NCBI RefSeq assembly: GCF_021462225.1
Contig: NC_061806.1
Location: 6,320,734 to 6,384,733, forward strand
Reading direction: 5' to 3'
Length of the DNA: 64,000 bases
Origin: Girardinichthys multiradiatus
Taxonomy: Eukaryota; Chordata; Actinopteri; Cyprinodontiformes; Goodeidae
Shown: positions 22,301 through 30,900 of the stretch, piece by piece
Position numbering within the stretch: the first letter of the stretch is position 1
Layout of the letters: each line of letters starts with the position of its first letter
Made by a program: the position numbers and the translations under genes
Notes under the pieces: generated by a model
What the model was told of the DNA's origin: nothing
Databases searched by the model: none
What the model saw: the letters and a program-made list of their open reading frames with translations, nothing else

Positions 22301-23529
22301 GTGCATTCGCACGCTGTGTACATGAGACCCCAGAGCTGTTTGGTCCACTTCAAATGGACCAGAATTCATGGATGGATAGATGGACGGATATAATGCTCTA
22401 AATTAGATTATTTTTATCAAGTGAACCCCCTACATAAAGTGAGTAGATTGTGTACTTTGTTCTGGTCTTGAGCATGCCAGGAGTGTCACAGTTTAAGCTG
22501 TAGGTACTCTGCACCTTGGATTTTGTGTTTTGTAGCTAGAATATTTTTTCTGCTATGATTTTGGCCTATGTGTTTCATTCATGTAAGGCATTTGATCAAT
22601 TTGTTCTCTGATTTTCTTGTCGCACCTGGTTCTCATTTGCCATTCATCACACCAGCCCTGATTGCCTAATTTAACCTTCAGTGGATTTAAGCCTATGGTT
22701 CTTCATTTGCAGCATTGTTGAAACTTGCTGAGTCAAAATAAGGTAATTTTGATTCCTGTAACATGCCTATCTGATGCACTCTGCATTTAGGTCCTGCTCT
22801 TGCCACACATTATATGACATGACATGATTTTAGATGCAGACAACTTCATTAATCGCAATGAGTAATTCATTTGTAGCCCACCAGTTCATACATACACCTC
22901 TACATGCATCCCATAACCAGAGTAGATTTCTCTCTACAGCAACCTCATGATATTGCTGCTAAAGGTGCTTCTACAAGCTGTTGAATAATGGGGTGTACTT
23001 TATCTTTCAGCTTTGATGAAATTGAATCTGTTGTGCATTTTAAAAACTTTAGATTAGGAGTGTTTATATTAGAATATGGTAGACCAGATAATTTTTAACT
23101 TCAGTTGCATAAAATCCTAAACTTGATAAGACCCTTCCTGTTTAGAATGACTGTAAGCTTGTTCCTTTGTATTTTTGATGTTTCCTAAAAAGGTGGTACC
23201 CGCAGAACATAGTTTCCAAGTTGGTTGTGTGGAAGTATCCGATTAGCCTTTTAAACTTGATATCTGGTCTCTGGTTTTGTTGAATAATATTTTGTGGCAT
23301 GATAATAATGTTGCAGAACCTCAGTCTAGGTTCTGTCTGTAAGACTTACATTATGTTGTGCTGACAGTATAGTCTTCTCCCGTTCTCGCCTGCGTCTGTG
23401 TTTTTCAGCTTGGGATCGCAGCTGAGCAGAGGGGACGGGACAGAATGGTTCTGGAGGCTTGCTGGACCACAGTTTAGTGGCGGTCTTTACTACCAGCCTT
23501 GCCCTCGGGCAATGACTTGTGCTCCACAT
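445..23529 (-). CDS. vars2: vars2: mitochondrial valyl-tRNA synthetase, eight 5' exons (gene continues off left edge)
   Basis: Charges mitochondrial tRNA-Val with valine in the matrix. Eight minus-strand exons (23350-23529, 14480-14561, 14301-14401, 3999-4120, 3820-3886, 2783-2880, 2605-2686, 445-564) have GT/AG borders and join without a phase clash into 284 codons. Residues 1-60 are basic and acid-poor at the start ([15 protein letters not shown]), fitting a mitochondrial presequence. The class I synthetase HIGH motif is HLGH within [15 protein letters not shown], followed by [17 protein letters not shown] and VNWSCAL. The pieces [11 protein letters not shown] and VLWVPG resemble VARS2 more than cytosolic VARS1. 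The KMSKS motif, editing-domain remainder and anticodon-binding domain should lie left of the window. No stop or frameshift was seen, so the gene looks functional. It is head-to-head with ppp1r11. Confidence 0.93.
1282..1325. repeat. (CATA)n microsatellite
   Basis: About 11 uninterrupted 4-bp units inside a vars2 intron. Confidence 0.95.
1363..2076. mobile_element. Probable non-autonomous DNA transposon
   Basis: The left side has tgtattcacaccaggaaagt, and the right side has a loosely matching inverse (ctggtgttattacaccctg). Internal blocks rich in ggtctg/cagacc are typical of dispersed MITE-like fish repeats. No transposase is present. Ends are approximate. Confidence 0.35.
2605..2686 (-). 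CDS. vars2: vars2 exon 7
   Basis: 82-nt exon between tccag and gtgagc. It encodes [18 protein letters not shown] and SRACFTMDP, a strongly conserved block of the family. Confidence 0.93.
2783..2880 (-). CDS. vars2: vars2 exon 6
   Basis: 98-nt exon between attag and gtaagt. It encodes [13 protein letters not shown] and [14 protein letters not shown], aligning with the helical segment after the DHAGIATQ motif. Confidence 0.92.
2935..3715 (+). mobile_element. Decayed Tc1-like element
   Basis: The segment is Tc1-like. A broken transposase-like reading near 2990-3170 includes a relic of the catalytic-core region. The 3' end has the familiar tail with ttttccacacagagtcaggt (near 3528) and ends with cattggactgta. 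There are many stops and it lies inside vars2 intron 5. Confidence 0.55.
3820..3886 (-). CDS. vars2: vars2 exon 5
   Basis: 67-nt exon between gctag and gtatga. It encodes [13 protein letters not shown] and CDHAGIATQ, a hallmark of valyl-tRNA synthetases. Confidence 0.94.
3999..4120 (-). CDS. vars2: vars2 exon 4 (HIGH motif)
   Basis: 122-nt exon between gttcag and gtaaca. It carries [15 protein letters not shown], with the ATP-binding HIGH signature as HLGH, then [11 protein letters not shown]. It ends inside a Trp codon that the next exon completes. Confidence 0.95.
4658..6267 (-). mobile_element. Tc1 family 1, copy A (1610 bp, TA target duplication)
   Basis: Complete element bounded by TA on both sides (4656-4657, 6268-6269). 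It has long inverted terminal repeats of about 200 bp starting CAGGTCCTTCTCAAAATATT. It shares structure and length with copy D at 59665. The element lies inside a vars2 intron in the same orientation as the gene. Confidence 0.93.
4935..5939 (-). pseudogene. Tc1 transposase, copy A, one stop codon
   Basis: DNA cut-and-paste transposase of the Tc1 DD34E type. It has an N-terminal helix-turn-helix ([16 protein letters not shown]) and the DDE core: [16 protein letters not shown] and NPIENLW. The reading breaks near 5532, where a Trp codon (TGG) has become TGA in front of the TVAQWSK segment. The rest is in frame to stop at 4935. The segment that copies B and C have lost ([14 protein letters not shown]) is intact here. 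Confidence 0.92.
6575..7305 (+). mobile_element. Decayed Tc1-like element, family 2
   Basis: Imperfect inverted ends (gcactgctggatcttaagaa near 6590 and ttcttaagatccaatactgc near 7270). Between them are a relic helix-turn-helix (near 6850-6925) and a core-like stretch ([16 protein letters not shown], near 7128-7180) corresponding to the usual [14 protein letters not shown]. Both are broken by stops. Confidence 0.65.
7935..8052 (+). repeat. Dispersed repeat tail (SINE/LINE 3' end type)
   Basis: Has tgtgtgagcgttagtgagtg, gtaaagtgctttgagtggtc and gcgctatataagttcagtcc, a tail shared with 46275-46420. It abuts the truncated left edge of the Tc1 relic that follows. Confidence 0.5.
8053..8937 (-). 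pseudogene. Tc1 transposase relic, family 3
   Basis: It starts with [20 protein letters not shown] at 8937 and has a helix-turn-helix ([20 protein letters not shown]). It then hits a stop after RAQMPC. The catalytic core is visible at 8465-8053: [31 protein letters not shown], then [12 protein letters not shown]. The residue equivalent to the second catalytic Asp appears as Asn (QANAPCHKA). Non-functional. Confidence 0.82.
8053..9086 (-). mobile_element. Tc1-like element, family 3, truncated
   Basis: The right end has the inverted repeat acctaataaagtggctggtg (9061-9080). The left inverted repeat is missing and replaced by another repeat. It contains a broken transposase gene. Confidence 0.82.
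10371..10446. repeat. Hairpin-forming inverted repeat
   Basis: Arms 10371-10393 and 10424-10446 are perfect 23-nt reverse complements, starting caacaaccgaggagcaatgc and ending gcattgctcctcggttgttg. Pairing continues inward through one mismatch for several more bases, giving a stem of about 30 bp and a short loop. Confidence 0.9.
10840..11453 (-). pseudogene. LINE (CR1/L2 group) endonuclease relic
   Basis: Two broken frames resemble the ORF2 apurinic endonuclease. The N-terminal block is [20 protein letters not shown] with ICLIKTWHK (11453-11250). The block with [15 protein letters not shown] and [11 protein letters not shown] (11106-10840) matches the usual THxRGHTLDLVI...LSDH motif. Stops and frameshifts separate them. 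Flanking sequence at 9940-10840 may belong to the same element but is not identifiable. Confidence 0.65.
11627..12347 (+). mobile_element. Internally deleted Tc1-like element, family 4
   Basis: Starts after TA with CAGGGGTTGGACAATGAAAC. The right side has the matching inverse only as far as caggtgtttcagt, so the outer right terminus is lost or replaced. It carries an internally deleted transposase frame. Confidence 0.82.
11813..12313 (+). pseudogene. Tc1 transposase with catalytic core deleted (166 aa)
   Basis: An open frame retains the DNA-binding half ([40 protein letters not shown]) and the C-terminus ([20 protein letters not shown]). The whole DDE domain is missing, since family members run about 340 residues. 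The deletion leaves the frame open. The product could bind DNA but not cut it. Confidence 0.85.
12835..14175 (-). mobile_element. Tc1/mariner-like element, family 5, decayed
   Basis: Transposase relic on the minus strand. An N-terminal part is at 13874-13689 ([20 protein letters not shown]), then a frameshifted helix-turn-helix region. A core fragment at 13419-13159 has [20 protein letters not shown] and [12 protein letters not shown] relic of the C-terminus ([20 protein letters not shown]) follows near 13025-12965. A second fragment of the same family is at 41070-41445. Confidence 0.72.
14301..14401 (-). CDS. vars2: vars2 exon 3
   Basis: 101-nt exon between tttgcag and gtgaga. It encodes [14 protein letters not shown] and [14 protein letters not shown], the conserved entry to the valyl-tRNA synthetase catalytic domain. 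It is followed by a 10.2-kb intron. Confidence 0.92.
14480..14561 (-). CDS. vars2: vars2 exon 2
   Basis: 82-nt exon between tttcag and gtgatt. It encodes [17 protein letters not shown] and then [10 protein letters not shown], matching the segment of VARS2 that precedes the synthetase core. Phase 0 in, phase 1 out. Confidence 0.85.
14995..15322. mobile_element. Candidate MITE with 26-bp perfect terminal inverted repeats
   Basis: 14995-15020 and 15297-15322 are exact reverse complements (starting ccaccaaagtgggcagtgct), and weaker pairing continues inward. ATG precedes the left arm and follows the right one, which could be a 3-bp target duplication. No coding capacity. Confidence 0.55.
16257..16350. 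repeat. (CA)n/(CG) microsatellite
   Basis: About 90 bp of CA dinucleotides interrupted by short CG runs. Confidence 0.95.
16540..17320 (+). pseudogene. hAT transposase relic (SCAND3/ZBED5-like)
   Basis: Broken frames resemble the catalytic part of domesticated-type hAT transposases. The segment [20 protein letters not shown] is followed by [18 protein letters not shown] (16540-16887). Next is a stretch like [16 protein letters not shown] near 16960-17010. Last is [18 protein letters not shown] near 17265-17315. Frameshifts and stops throughout. No ends could be placed. Confidence 0.7.
17335..17515 (+). pseudogene. LINE (CR1/L2 group) reverse-transcriptase C-terminal relic
   Basis: A short decayed stretch reads like the GQSRLHFLRRLRSF...LLxMFYxSVV block of fish LINEs. 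It is related to the minus-strand fragment at 20241-20673. Confidence 0.5.
17519..19127. mobile_element. Possible non-autonomous Harbinger-type element
   Basis: Opposed ends cagggcctga (near 17519) and tcaggccctc (near 19120) are short inverted repeats of the kind seen on PIF-Harbinger elements. The inside has no transposase. It includes a short (CATC)n SINE tail at 18585-18625. Boundaries are tentative. Confidence 0.3.
19805..20185 (-). repeat. tRNA-derived SINE, nearly full length
   Basis: On the minus strand it begins ggtggcgcagttggtagcac and has a B box (GGTTCGATTCC, 20125-20135). The body includes cacagtccaaagacatgcct and ctgtccagggtgtaccccgc, and it ends near ataagcggtagaaaatgact. It matches the tail at 35805-35925. 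Confidence 0.75.
20241..20673 (-). pseudogene. LINE (CR1/L2 group) ORF2 C-terminal fragment
   Basis: Two overlapping minus-strand frames read [40 protein letters not shown] and then [20 protein letters not shown]. This is the C-terminal part of a non-LTR retrotransposon reverse transcriptase. A frameshift near 20460-20490 breaks it, and it is truncated at both ends. Confidence 0.75.
20760..20863. repeat. 21-bp minisatellite, about five degenerate units
   Basis: Units vary around gccagcctctncantgcaat. Because 21 is a multiple of three, the plus-strand frame stays open and gives 7-residue repeats such as IASLSKA and IASLFNA. Confidence 0.8.
21430..22050 (-). pseudogene. Harbinger transposase (HARBI1-like) relic
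   Basis: The minus strand reads [20 protein letters not shown] with [17 protein letters not shown] (22050-21736), matching the N-terminal block of HARBI1-type nucleases. A downstream piece near 21540-21460, shifted in frame, reads PICDAQM and STHDSFIL. These correspond to the family's VCDAxxxF and GSxHDSRIL motifs around a catalytic Asp. Stops and frameshifts make it non-functional. Confidence 0.65.
23350..23529 (-). CDS. vars2: vars2 exon 1 (presequence)
   Basis: Codes 60 residues from ATG at 23529 and ends in a consensus donor (gtaagt). The protein starts [15 protein letters not shown], then has an Arg/Lys/Glu-rich stretch ([10 protein letters not shown]) like the basic segment after the presequence of human VARS2. 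It ends in phase 0, matching the next exon. The start was chosen because it is the first ATG in this frame and yields a mitochondrial-type N-terminus. An acceptor-like sequence just upstream (near 23547) could mean an additional 5' untranslated exon. Confidence 0.8.
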
Positions 23530-24839
23530 CCTCAGCTACAAATCACACAGAAAAAAAAAACCTTATCACTTTTACCATCTGTTAGGAATAACCTTTATTA
23601 ATATGACTCATAGCTGTTTTTCCATTTATACCATAGTGATATAAAGCATAAGTTCTAATGTTTCCCTTTTGTTAGAATAGGATAAGAATGCTCATCGACA
23701 CACATTACAAGAATAAAGGTTTGTCATGAATGACCTAAGGCTGGGGCACTGGGTTTGATGGTGGAGCAGCTGGTATAACTGGGTTGATTAGAAACCTACA
23801 GCACACTTAGATTAAGTATGGACACCCTCTACTACACAACCTACCAGATAGACACCACAATGGTGACACATAGTCTGCTGATAATCACTGAGGGAGGGAA
23901 CATCCATTGCATTGGAGTGCCAGATATAAAACTACATGTGACCTTCTATCGAGGCTCTTCGTCATCCTTTTACAAACTGCGACGGTCCGAGACGGGAGCC
24001 TCAGCGCTGATCTCTGTAATCATTCCTCTGCCTAATTTAGATTAAAGGAGCTAAAAGTTAGAAACTGTTTGAGAGTCGTTCCTTTAAGAATCAGAGTTAG
24101 ATAAAGTGTGTGATCGCTTCTGTGGACCAAGGACCGGCGGAACTCCGAGATGTCTGACCGCCAACAGTATGCGGTAGCTCGGACATGTCCGTTTTATTGA
24201 TTTAGGTATTTTCAAAGCACACGACCTTTAACTTATTCACCTAGTATTGTAATGCTAGTCATGCTTATTCTTCTAACTTTTAATGGCGGATGTCCTAATA
24301 CGGCGTAATACATACCTTCAGTCACTGTCAGGTCCTCCCACCGGACGGGCTGCTTTACAGACCGAAATAAGGTCCGTCAGGAAATATCTTCCCGTCTCAC
24401 TACAGTTATTTAGATAAATCTGGATAAAATATCATATGCTCTTTTAAAATGAATTTTTACTAACTAAAAAAACATTTAGAATGCATACAATTATAATGAT
24501 TTCAACGAGAAAGAGAAAAGCCCAAAACACAAAGCAGTGGTTTGCTTAGGTGGAAGGAATTTCAATTGTTTGCGCCCATACGTTTCCGTTTGTTTACATG
24601 GTCTATTTCCGGTTCGAGGTTAATTTGTTTTGCAACTTGTGAGGTTTCCAGTTCACATCTGTAGAACTCTATACCCTTCTGGTCAACATTAATCGTTTAT
24701 TTGTCAGTTTGTACGTTAATGAATTAAGGTAATTCACAGGTAGCCCCATACCTTTAACTTCCACTTTACAGTGCCCAGACGCCTGTTGGTTTGCATCTTA
24801 AAAGAAGCTAACAGTAACGTTAGCAGAGCAGCTGCAGGG
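23530..24839. promoter_or_regulatory. Shared 5' region between vars2 and ppp1r11
   Basis: The two genes are divergent, with start codons 1.3 kb apart. 23940-24380 is richer in CpG than the surroundings. An ETS-type TTTCCGG lies at about 24606, 230 bp before the ppp1r11 start. No TATA box is evident. A bidirectional promoter is inferred from geometry only. Confidence 0.45.
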
Positions 24840-24917
24840 ATGGCGGAGATTCCCGGGACATCTAGTGAGACAATAACGGAGACTGTTCAGACAAACACAC
24901 CACCGCCGCCACAACAG
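24840..24917 (+). CDS. ppp1r11: ppp1r11 exon 1 (coding part)
   Basis: 26 codons, [17 protein letters not shown] to TPPPPQQ, ending at a gtaaag donor in phase 0. The N-terminus resembles the mammalian MAEAGAGLSETVTET. Confidence 0.93.
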
Positions 24918-27900
24918 GTAAAGGTTTAAAACGATCCCAATTGCATTTTTACTGTTTTGTTGAAAAGCTGATTTATAACGTATAAAACCACCCATCAAAG
25001 TTAACGAGGCCCGTCCGCTTCTAGAAGTCTATGTTTAAGCGTGTAAATTAAGAACCCTATTTACTGCTCTGTGTTATTGTACGAAACCTGATGATAAGGT
25101 GACCTTATGTTTATTTAGCCTAAATTATTTACCGTCAAATGGATCCTGTAACCATAAATTAAGCGTGCGTCAGCATGCAATATAGGAGGCGTGAGCTGCT
25201 TGGTCAGTGTGCTTGCTGTTCTCTCGATGTGTTCGGGTGGATTTCAGGACTGCGTTGGTCACGAATACCTTTGTTGTACTGATAGATAATTGTGAGTTAA
25301 AAGATAACTTGATACGTCAATCTCCATGCTGTACAACTTGACCGACACAAAGAGGAAGCCAATAAACGCTGTCGTTGCTAACGAAAGACGAGCTTTTACC
25401 TTTGGTCAGCTAATGATTAGGGGAGAGGTGGCCTTGTGGTTAGAGAGCAGGGCATTTGCGTCCTTGAGAGGCCAAAAGTACCCTGGTTCGAATCCCACAG
25501 CCTGCCAATCTGGGTCCCTGAGCAAGGGACTTAGCCCCTGAATGCTCCCCGGGCGCCGCACAATGGCAGCCCACTGCTCTCTAAGGGATGGGTTAATTGC
25601 AGAGGATAATTTATCCATTGTGAGATCAATAAAGTCAAAATTAGTATTATTATAAGAGTAAATGCTTTCTTTATAAATATTATCTTAGTGTCGCTGACTG
25701 ATGAAAGCCTACTTGCAGGGTAAGGTTTACCCATGTGTCTCAAGATCAGGTAAATTTCAGTGCAGAAATGTGGGTGAAACTAAAGATAAAAGTAGCACAA
25801 TATAATAGCTGGCTGTGTACTGCATACATAAAATCAAAATGCAAAGTGGTTTTAAAATATTCCAATAGTACCAGTTTAGTAGTTTCTGCATCCTTGCTGA
25901 ATTTCAGATTAACAGAACTCATGCACCTGTGTTTGAAAAAGTGTGTCAGGCCATGGTGTGAAAGGAGAAAGGCTCTTTCAATCATTTGTTGTACAGGTCC
26001 TTCTCAAAATATTAGCATATTGTGATAAAGTTCATTATTTTCCATAATGTCATGATGAAAATTTAACATTCATATATTTTAGATTCATTGCACACTAACT
26101 GAAATATTTCAGGTCTTTTATTGTCTTAATACAGATGATTTTGGCATTCAGCTCATGAAAACCCAAAATTCCTATCTCACAAAATTAGCATATCATTAAA
26201 AGGGTTTCTAAACGAGCTATGAATCTAATCATCTGAATCAACGAGTTAACTCTAAACACCTGCAAAAGATTCCTGAGGCCTTTAAAACTCCCAGCCTGGT
26301 TCATCACTCAAAACCCCAATCATGGGTAAGACTGCCGACCTGACTGCTGTCCAGAAGGCCACTATTGACACCCTCAAGCAAGAGGGTAAGACACAGAAAG
26401 AAATTTCTGAACGAATAGGCTGTTCCCAGAGTGCTGTATCAAGGCACCTCAGTGGGAAGTCTGTGGGAAGGAAAAAGTGTGGCAGAAAACGCTGCACAAC
26501 GAGAAGAGGTGACCGGACCCTGAGGAAGATTGTGGAGAAGGGCCGATTCCAGACCTTGGGGGACCTGCGGAAGCAGTGGACTGAGTCTGGAGTAGAAACA
26601 TCCAGAGCCACCGTGCACAGGCGTGTGCAGGAAATGGGCTACAGGTGCCGCATTCCCCAGTCCTGGGCTACAGAGAAGCAGCACTGGACTGTTGCTCAGT
26701 GGTCCAAAGTACTTTTTTCGGATGAAAGCAAATTCTGCATGTCATGCGGAAATCAAGGTGCCAGTCTGGAGGAAGACTGGGGAGAAGGAAATGCCAAAAT
26801 GCCAGAAGTCCAGTGTCAAGTACCCACAGTCAGTGATGGTCTGGGGTGCCGTGTCAGCTGCTGGTGTTGGTCCACTGTGTTTTATCAAGGGCAGGGTCAA
26901 TGCAGCTAGCTATCAGGAGATTTTGGAGCATTTCATGCTTCCATCTGCTGAAAAGCTTTATGGAGATGAAGATTTCATTTTTCAGCACGACCTGGCACCT
27001 GCTCACAGTGCCAAAACCACTGGTATCACTGTGCTCAATTGGCCTGCCAACTCTCCTGACCTGAACCCCATAGAGAATCTGTGGGATATTGTGAAGAGAA
27101 CGTTGAGAGACTCAAGACCCAACACTCTGGATGAGCTAAAGGCCGCTATTGAAGCATCCTGGGCCTCCATAAGACCTCAGCAGTGCCACAGGCTGATTGC
27201 CTCCATGCCACGCCGCATTGAAGCAGTCATTTCTGCCAAAGGATTCCCGACCAAGTATTGAGTGCATAACTGTACATGATTATTTGAAGGTTGACATTTT
27301 TTGTATTAAAAACACTTTTCTTTTATTGGTCGGATGAAATATGCTAATTTTGTGAGATAGGAATTTTGGGTTTTCATGAGCTGTATGCCAAAATCATCCG
27401 TATTAAGACAATAAAAGACCTGAAATATTTCGGTTAGTGTGCAATGAATCTAAAATATATGAATGTTAAATTTTCATCATGACATTATGGAAAATAATGA
27501 ACTTTATCACAATATGCTAATATTTTGAGAAGGACCTGTATGTGATTTTTCTCTCGCTGAGCTCACTTTTGGGGAAGCAGATACAGGTTCTATGTCTTGC
27601 CATTTCAGTGAGATAGGTAAACGTAAGTCCCGATTTTTTTCTAGTCTGTTAGAAAGAAGTTTAATATTACCAAGTGATGACAAAAATGAAAATGTTGTTG
27701 ATGTAACATATTTGTTGCAAATCTATTTAAAAGTGCTTTGGATGTAAGTTAAAAAATCTTGACTAATTCTTACCAAAGTCATATAAGCATTTATTAAAAT
27801 TATGTTTCTAGATTGGAATTTGTTGTCTGACATTACAAATTTATACTGGACATAGTTTACTATTGATATGGAAGTTCATTCCTCGTGTTTACAGGAGGGA

Positions 27901-30900
27901 CGAAGCTTGACAATCAAGCTAAGGAAGAGGAAGACTGAGAAAAAGGTGGAGTGGTCCAGTGACACAGTTGATAATGAGCACCTGGGAAGACGATCATCTA
28001 AGTGTGAGTTTAAATACCTTATACGCAGGGGTGTGAAACTCCAGTCCTCGAGGGGCAGTGTCCTGCAACTTTTAGATGTATCCCTGGTCCAACACCCCTC
28101 AAACAAATGGCTCCATTTCCTCCACAGTATGCAGTCCAGAGTCCTGCTAATGACCTGATTATTTGATTTAGGTGTGCTGAAGCAGAGGAACATCTTCAAG
28201 TAGCAGGTTACTGGCCCTCAAGGACTGGAGTTTGAGGAACAAAACAAAGTATCATTCTGTGACAGAAATGTATGGTTTTACTATTAACCTCTAATTAATT
28301 AACAACAAATATCGTCTCAAGGCAATTTGCAGAAAGTCAAGTTTATCAAATTATGCAGACATATTTAAAGTGAATTACATACATTCCAATAGATGGTAGA
28401 TGGTAAAATAATGCAGTCAAGTTGAGTTTATTATTCAAACTGGAAACAGCAGATTGCATTGAGTGACCTGCAGCATTCACTCCTGGATGTAAAGTACTGG
28501 GGGTTAGAGAGGAGAGAGCATACACATAAAAAAAACACACACACTGATGTAGGAGTACTTTCCATGTTTAAGAAAAAACAAAGAGTTGATGGCAGTCTCA
28601 GTTCTTTTAGTGACTTCAGCTAGGACAGAAACGCAGATAAGCTCTGAGCCAGTTTCAAGTCTATTGGATGAAAGAGAGCACATAGTTAGTCGCAGCAAAA
28701 GCTCAGCCAATAGCTAGGAGAGAGTATAGGAGATAGACAGACTTAAATACTGAAAGACAGGCCATCATCTATAGAAAGAGAACATTAAGTTATTGGCAGA
28801 AGTAGGCCAGTTGATGCTCCCCTCCAGGAAGATGTCACAGCTAAACAGAACTCCAAGCCAGGTGTAGTTTCTATGAAGAAGAAGAAACAAAGAGACAACA
28901 TAAAGTTAAAAGCTGATGTAACAGAAAATAATGGAAAATTACATAGAAATAGGGGAATATGGATGAGTGAGCAAAAGTGGTCATTATACCCCCCTTTGCA
29001 TCGAAAGCCCTGGAAACAACATCCCCCCCCAAATACAAGCAGCTGAAATTAGCTTTTTCCGCATGGTGGCTGGGCACTCTCTTAGGAAAAAGCGTGAGGA
29101 GCTTGGCCATCTGGGAGGAGCTCGGAGTAGAGCTTCTGCTCCTCCACATCGAGCCACTGAGGTGGCTCGTGCGTCTGTTCCAGATGCCCCTGGACGTCTC
29201 CCTCGGAGATGTTCCAGGCACATCTCTCCAGGAGGAGGCCCAGCGAATGGCCCAGGACATGCTGGAGGAACTATGTCTCTCGGCTGGCCTGGGAACGCCT
29301 CGGGCTTCCCCCAGAGGAGCTGGAGGAGGTGTCTGGGGAGAGGGAAGTCTGGGCGTCTCTGCTGGCACTGCTGTTTGGTCCAAACTTTCAAATAATAATA
29401 ATGTTTGGCTTTCACTGCTATAAAATAGTTGTAATACAATCCTTCTAAGCAATCTAAAAATCTATGAAGCAACATTTAGGTAAAAAGAGGATAAGAAGAA
29501 AGACCACATTAGGTAAGAGGAGGGGGAAAAAAATCATATTTCATGCTTTATCTTTAGCAGGATACAGTTTCAGCACAAAAAGCAACAGATATACGAGACA
29601 ACATTTAGCAGAGATATGGTGAAGGCTGTATGTCAGGGGTGCGTATGTTTATATGAGTATGTTCGTGTGTTCAAAGTAAGTCCATGAAGCACTGTCACAG
29701 AGGCCATTGTCCTTGATGGTACGATGGAATGTTCATCAACCGGCCGTTCTGAGCAGGTCCACAGATATCCTCAGGGAAGGGAGGGGGCAGAGGGAGCAGA
29801 GCATCTTGCTTACATAACATCCAGGAGAAGTTCAAGATAGCCGGCCATCCAAGGCCATACAGGGGAGCCAGATTCAGATAACAACAATTGTTTTGGGTCA
29901 GGCCGACTCTTAGTTTTCCGTCAGCCATGAGAATCTTGCTGGTGCTTCTCATTGGTGAATCCAAACACCCAAATTCCTGGTCTTTCGCCAGATCTGAGCA
30001 TACAGTTTCTTCAAGATTTATCCCATTTCACCTTCAGTCCAGGAAACACCGCCAGCCTCTGATCTTGGAGGATCACATCCACTTTGCGATTCTGCTCCCT
30101 TAACATTTCAGTCTGAGTGTTGATAGTTCTGCAGATCCCTTCACATAAGCCGGGCAGCCTTACAACGGTCAGAACTGCTGCTGACGTTTTCTCAATTTCA
30201 CGATATGCCAGGTAACCGCAAACTCTGAAAAACAGAAATTCTTTTATCAGAAATCCAATTATGTACACATCTTCCACATTCTCGACTGACATCTTGTCAG
30301 ACACACAATCCTCCACTTCTGCCAGGAGTCCATTGTGTATCCAGAGAAGAATGTCCCATCTGGACAAGAGGGCTCTCCCTTACCCTGTCTTCTCGTCGAG
30401 AAAATTTTATCAATTGCGTTGAGAGGCCAGCTGACCAGATCCATAATTCACAATTTTGGAGATATGCAAAGAGAGGCCTAGAAAGACGACAAGACACAGA
30501 GCAGAAGCAGGGAAGACGGGGTGCGGGAGACAGGAGAAAAAATGTAAACCTCTGCAGCGAAGACTGTAACAACAAAAGTTGGAATTGAAGACGACATCAA
30601 CTACCTGCATCAACAAGCCCACTGTCATTGGCCCAAAGCGGGCATCACTATGACGATCATGTTTTTTGATATCTTCAGTCAGGTACTATGTCAGAACCTC
30701 AAGGTGGCCGGTGGAGGCTTCAACAGTCAGGCTAGTAAGATGCCAGGGAGGACTCCGGTCCAGGGTGTGTACCTTTATAACACGCAGGTGCTGAGGAAAG
30801 CTATTGCTGACGTGTTATGTTCAGACCAGCCTCTCATTAGAGATTTGCTGCTGCTTCCCTCAGGTCGTCTGTATAAAGTGCCTGCATTCAAGACCAAGAG

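Larger units (their letters stand above)
14562..23349 (-). other. vars2: vars2 intron 1
   Basis: An 8.8-kb intron. It contains a candidate MITE, a CA/CG microsatellite, an hAT relic, two LINE relics, a SINE and a Harbinger relic (listed separately). 15323-16250 and 22140-23340 show no gene. Confidence 0.75.

Noticed and set aside
23818..24045. 75-codon plus-strand frame in the shared promoter region
   Set aside because: No family resemblance, poor start context and no splice or polyadenylation signals tied to it.
28871..29475. Long minus-strand frames
   Set aside because: They are antisense to the RTE-like LINE C-terminal fragment, whose plus-strand reading matches the family.
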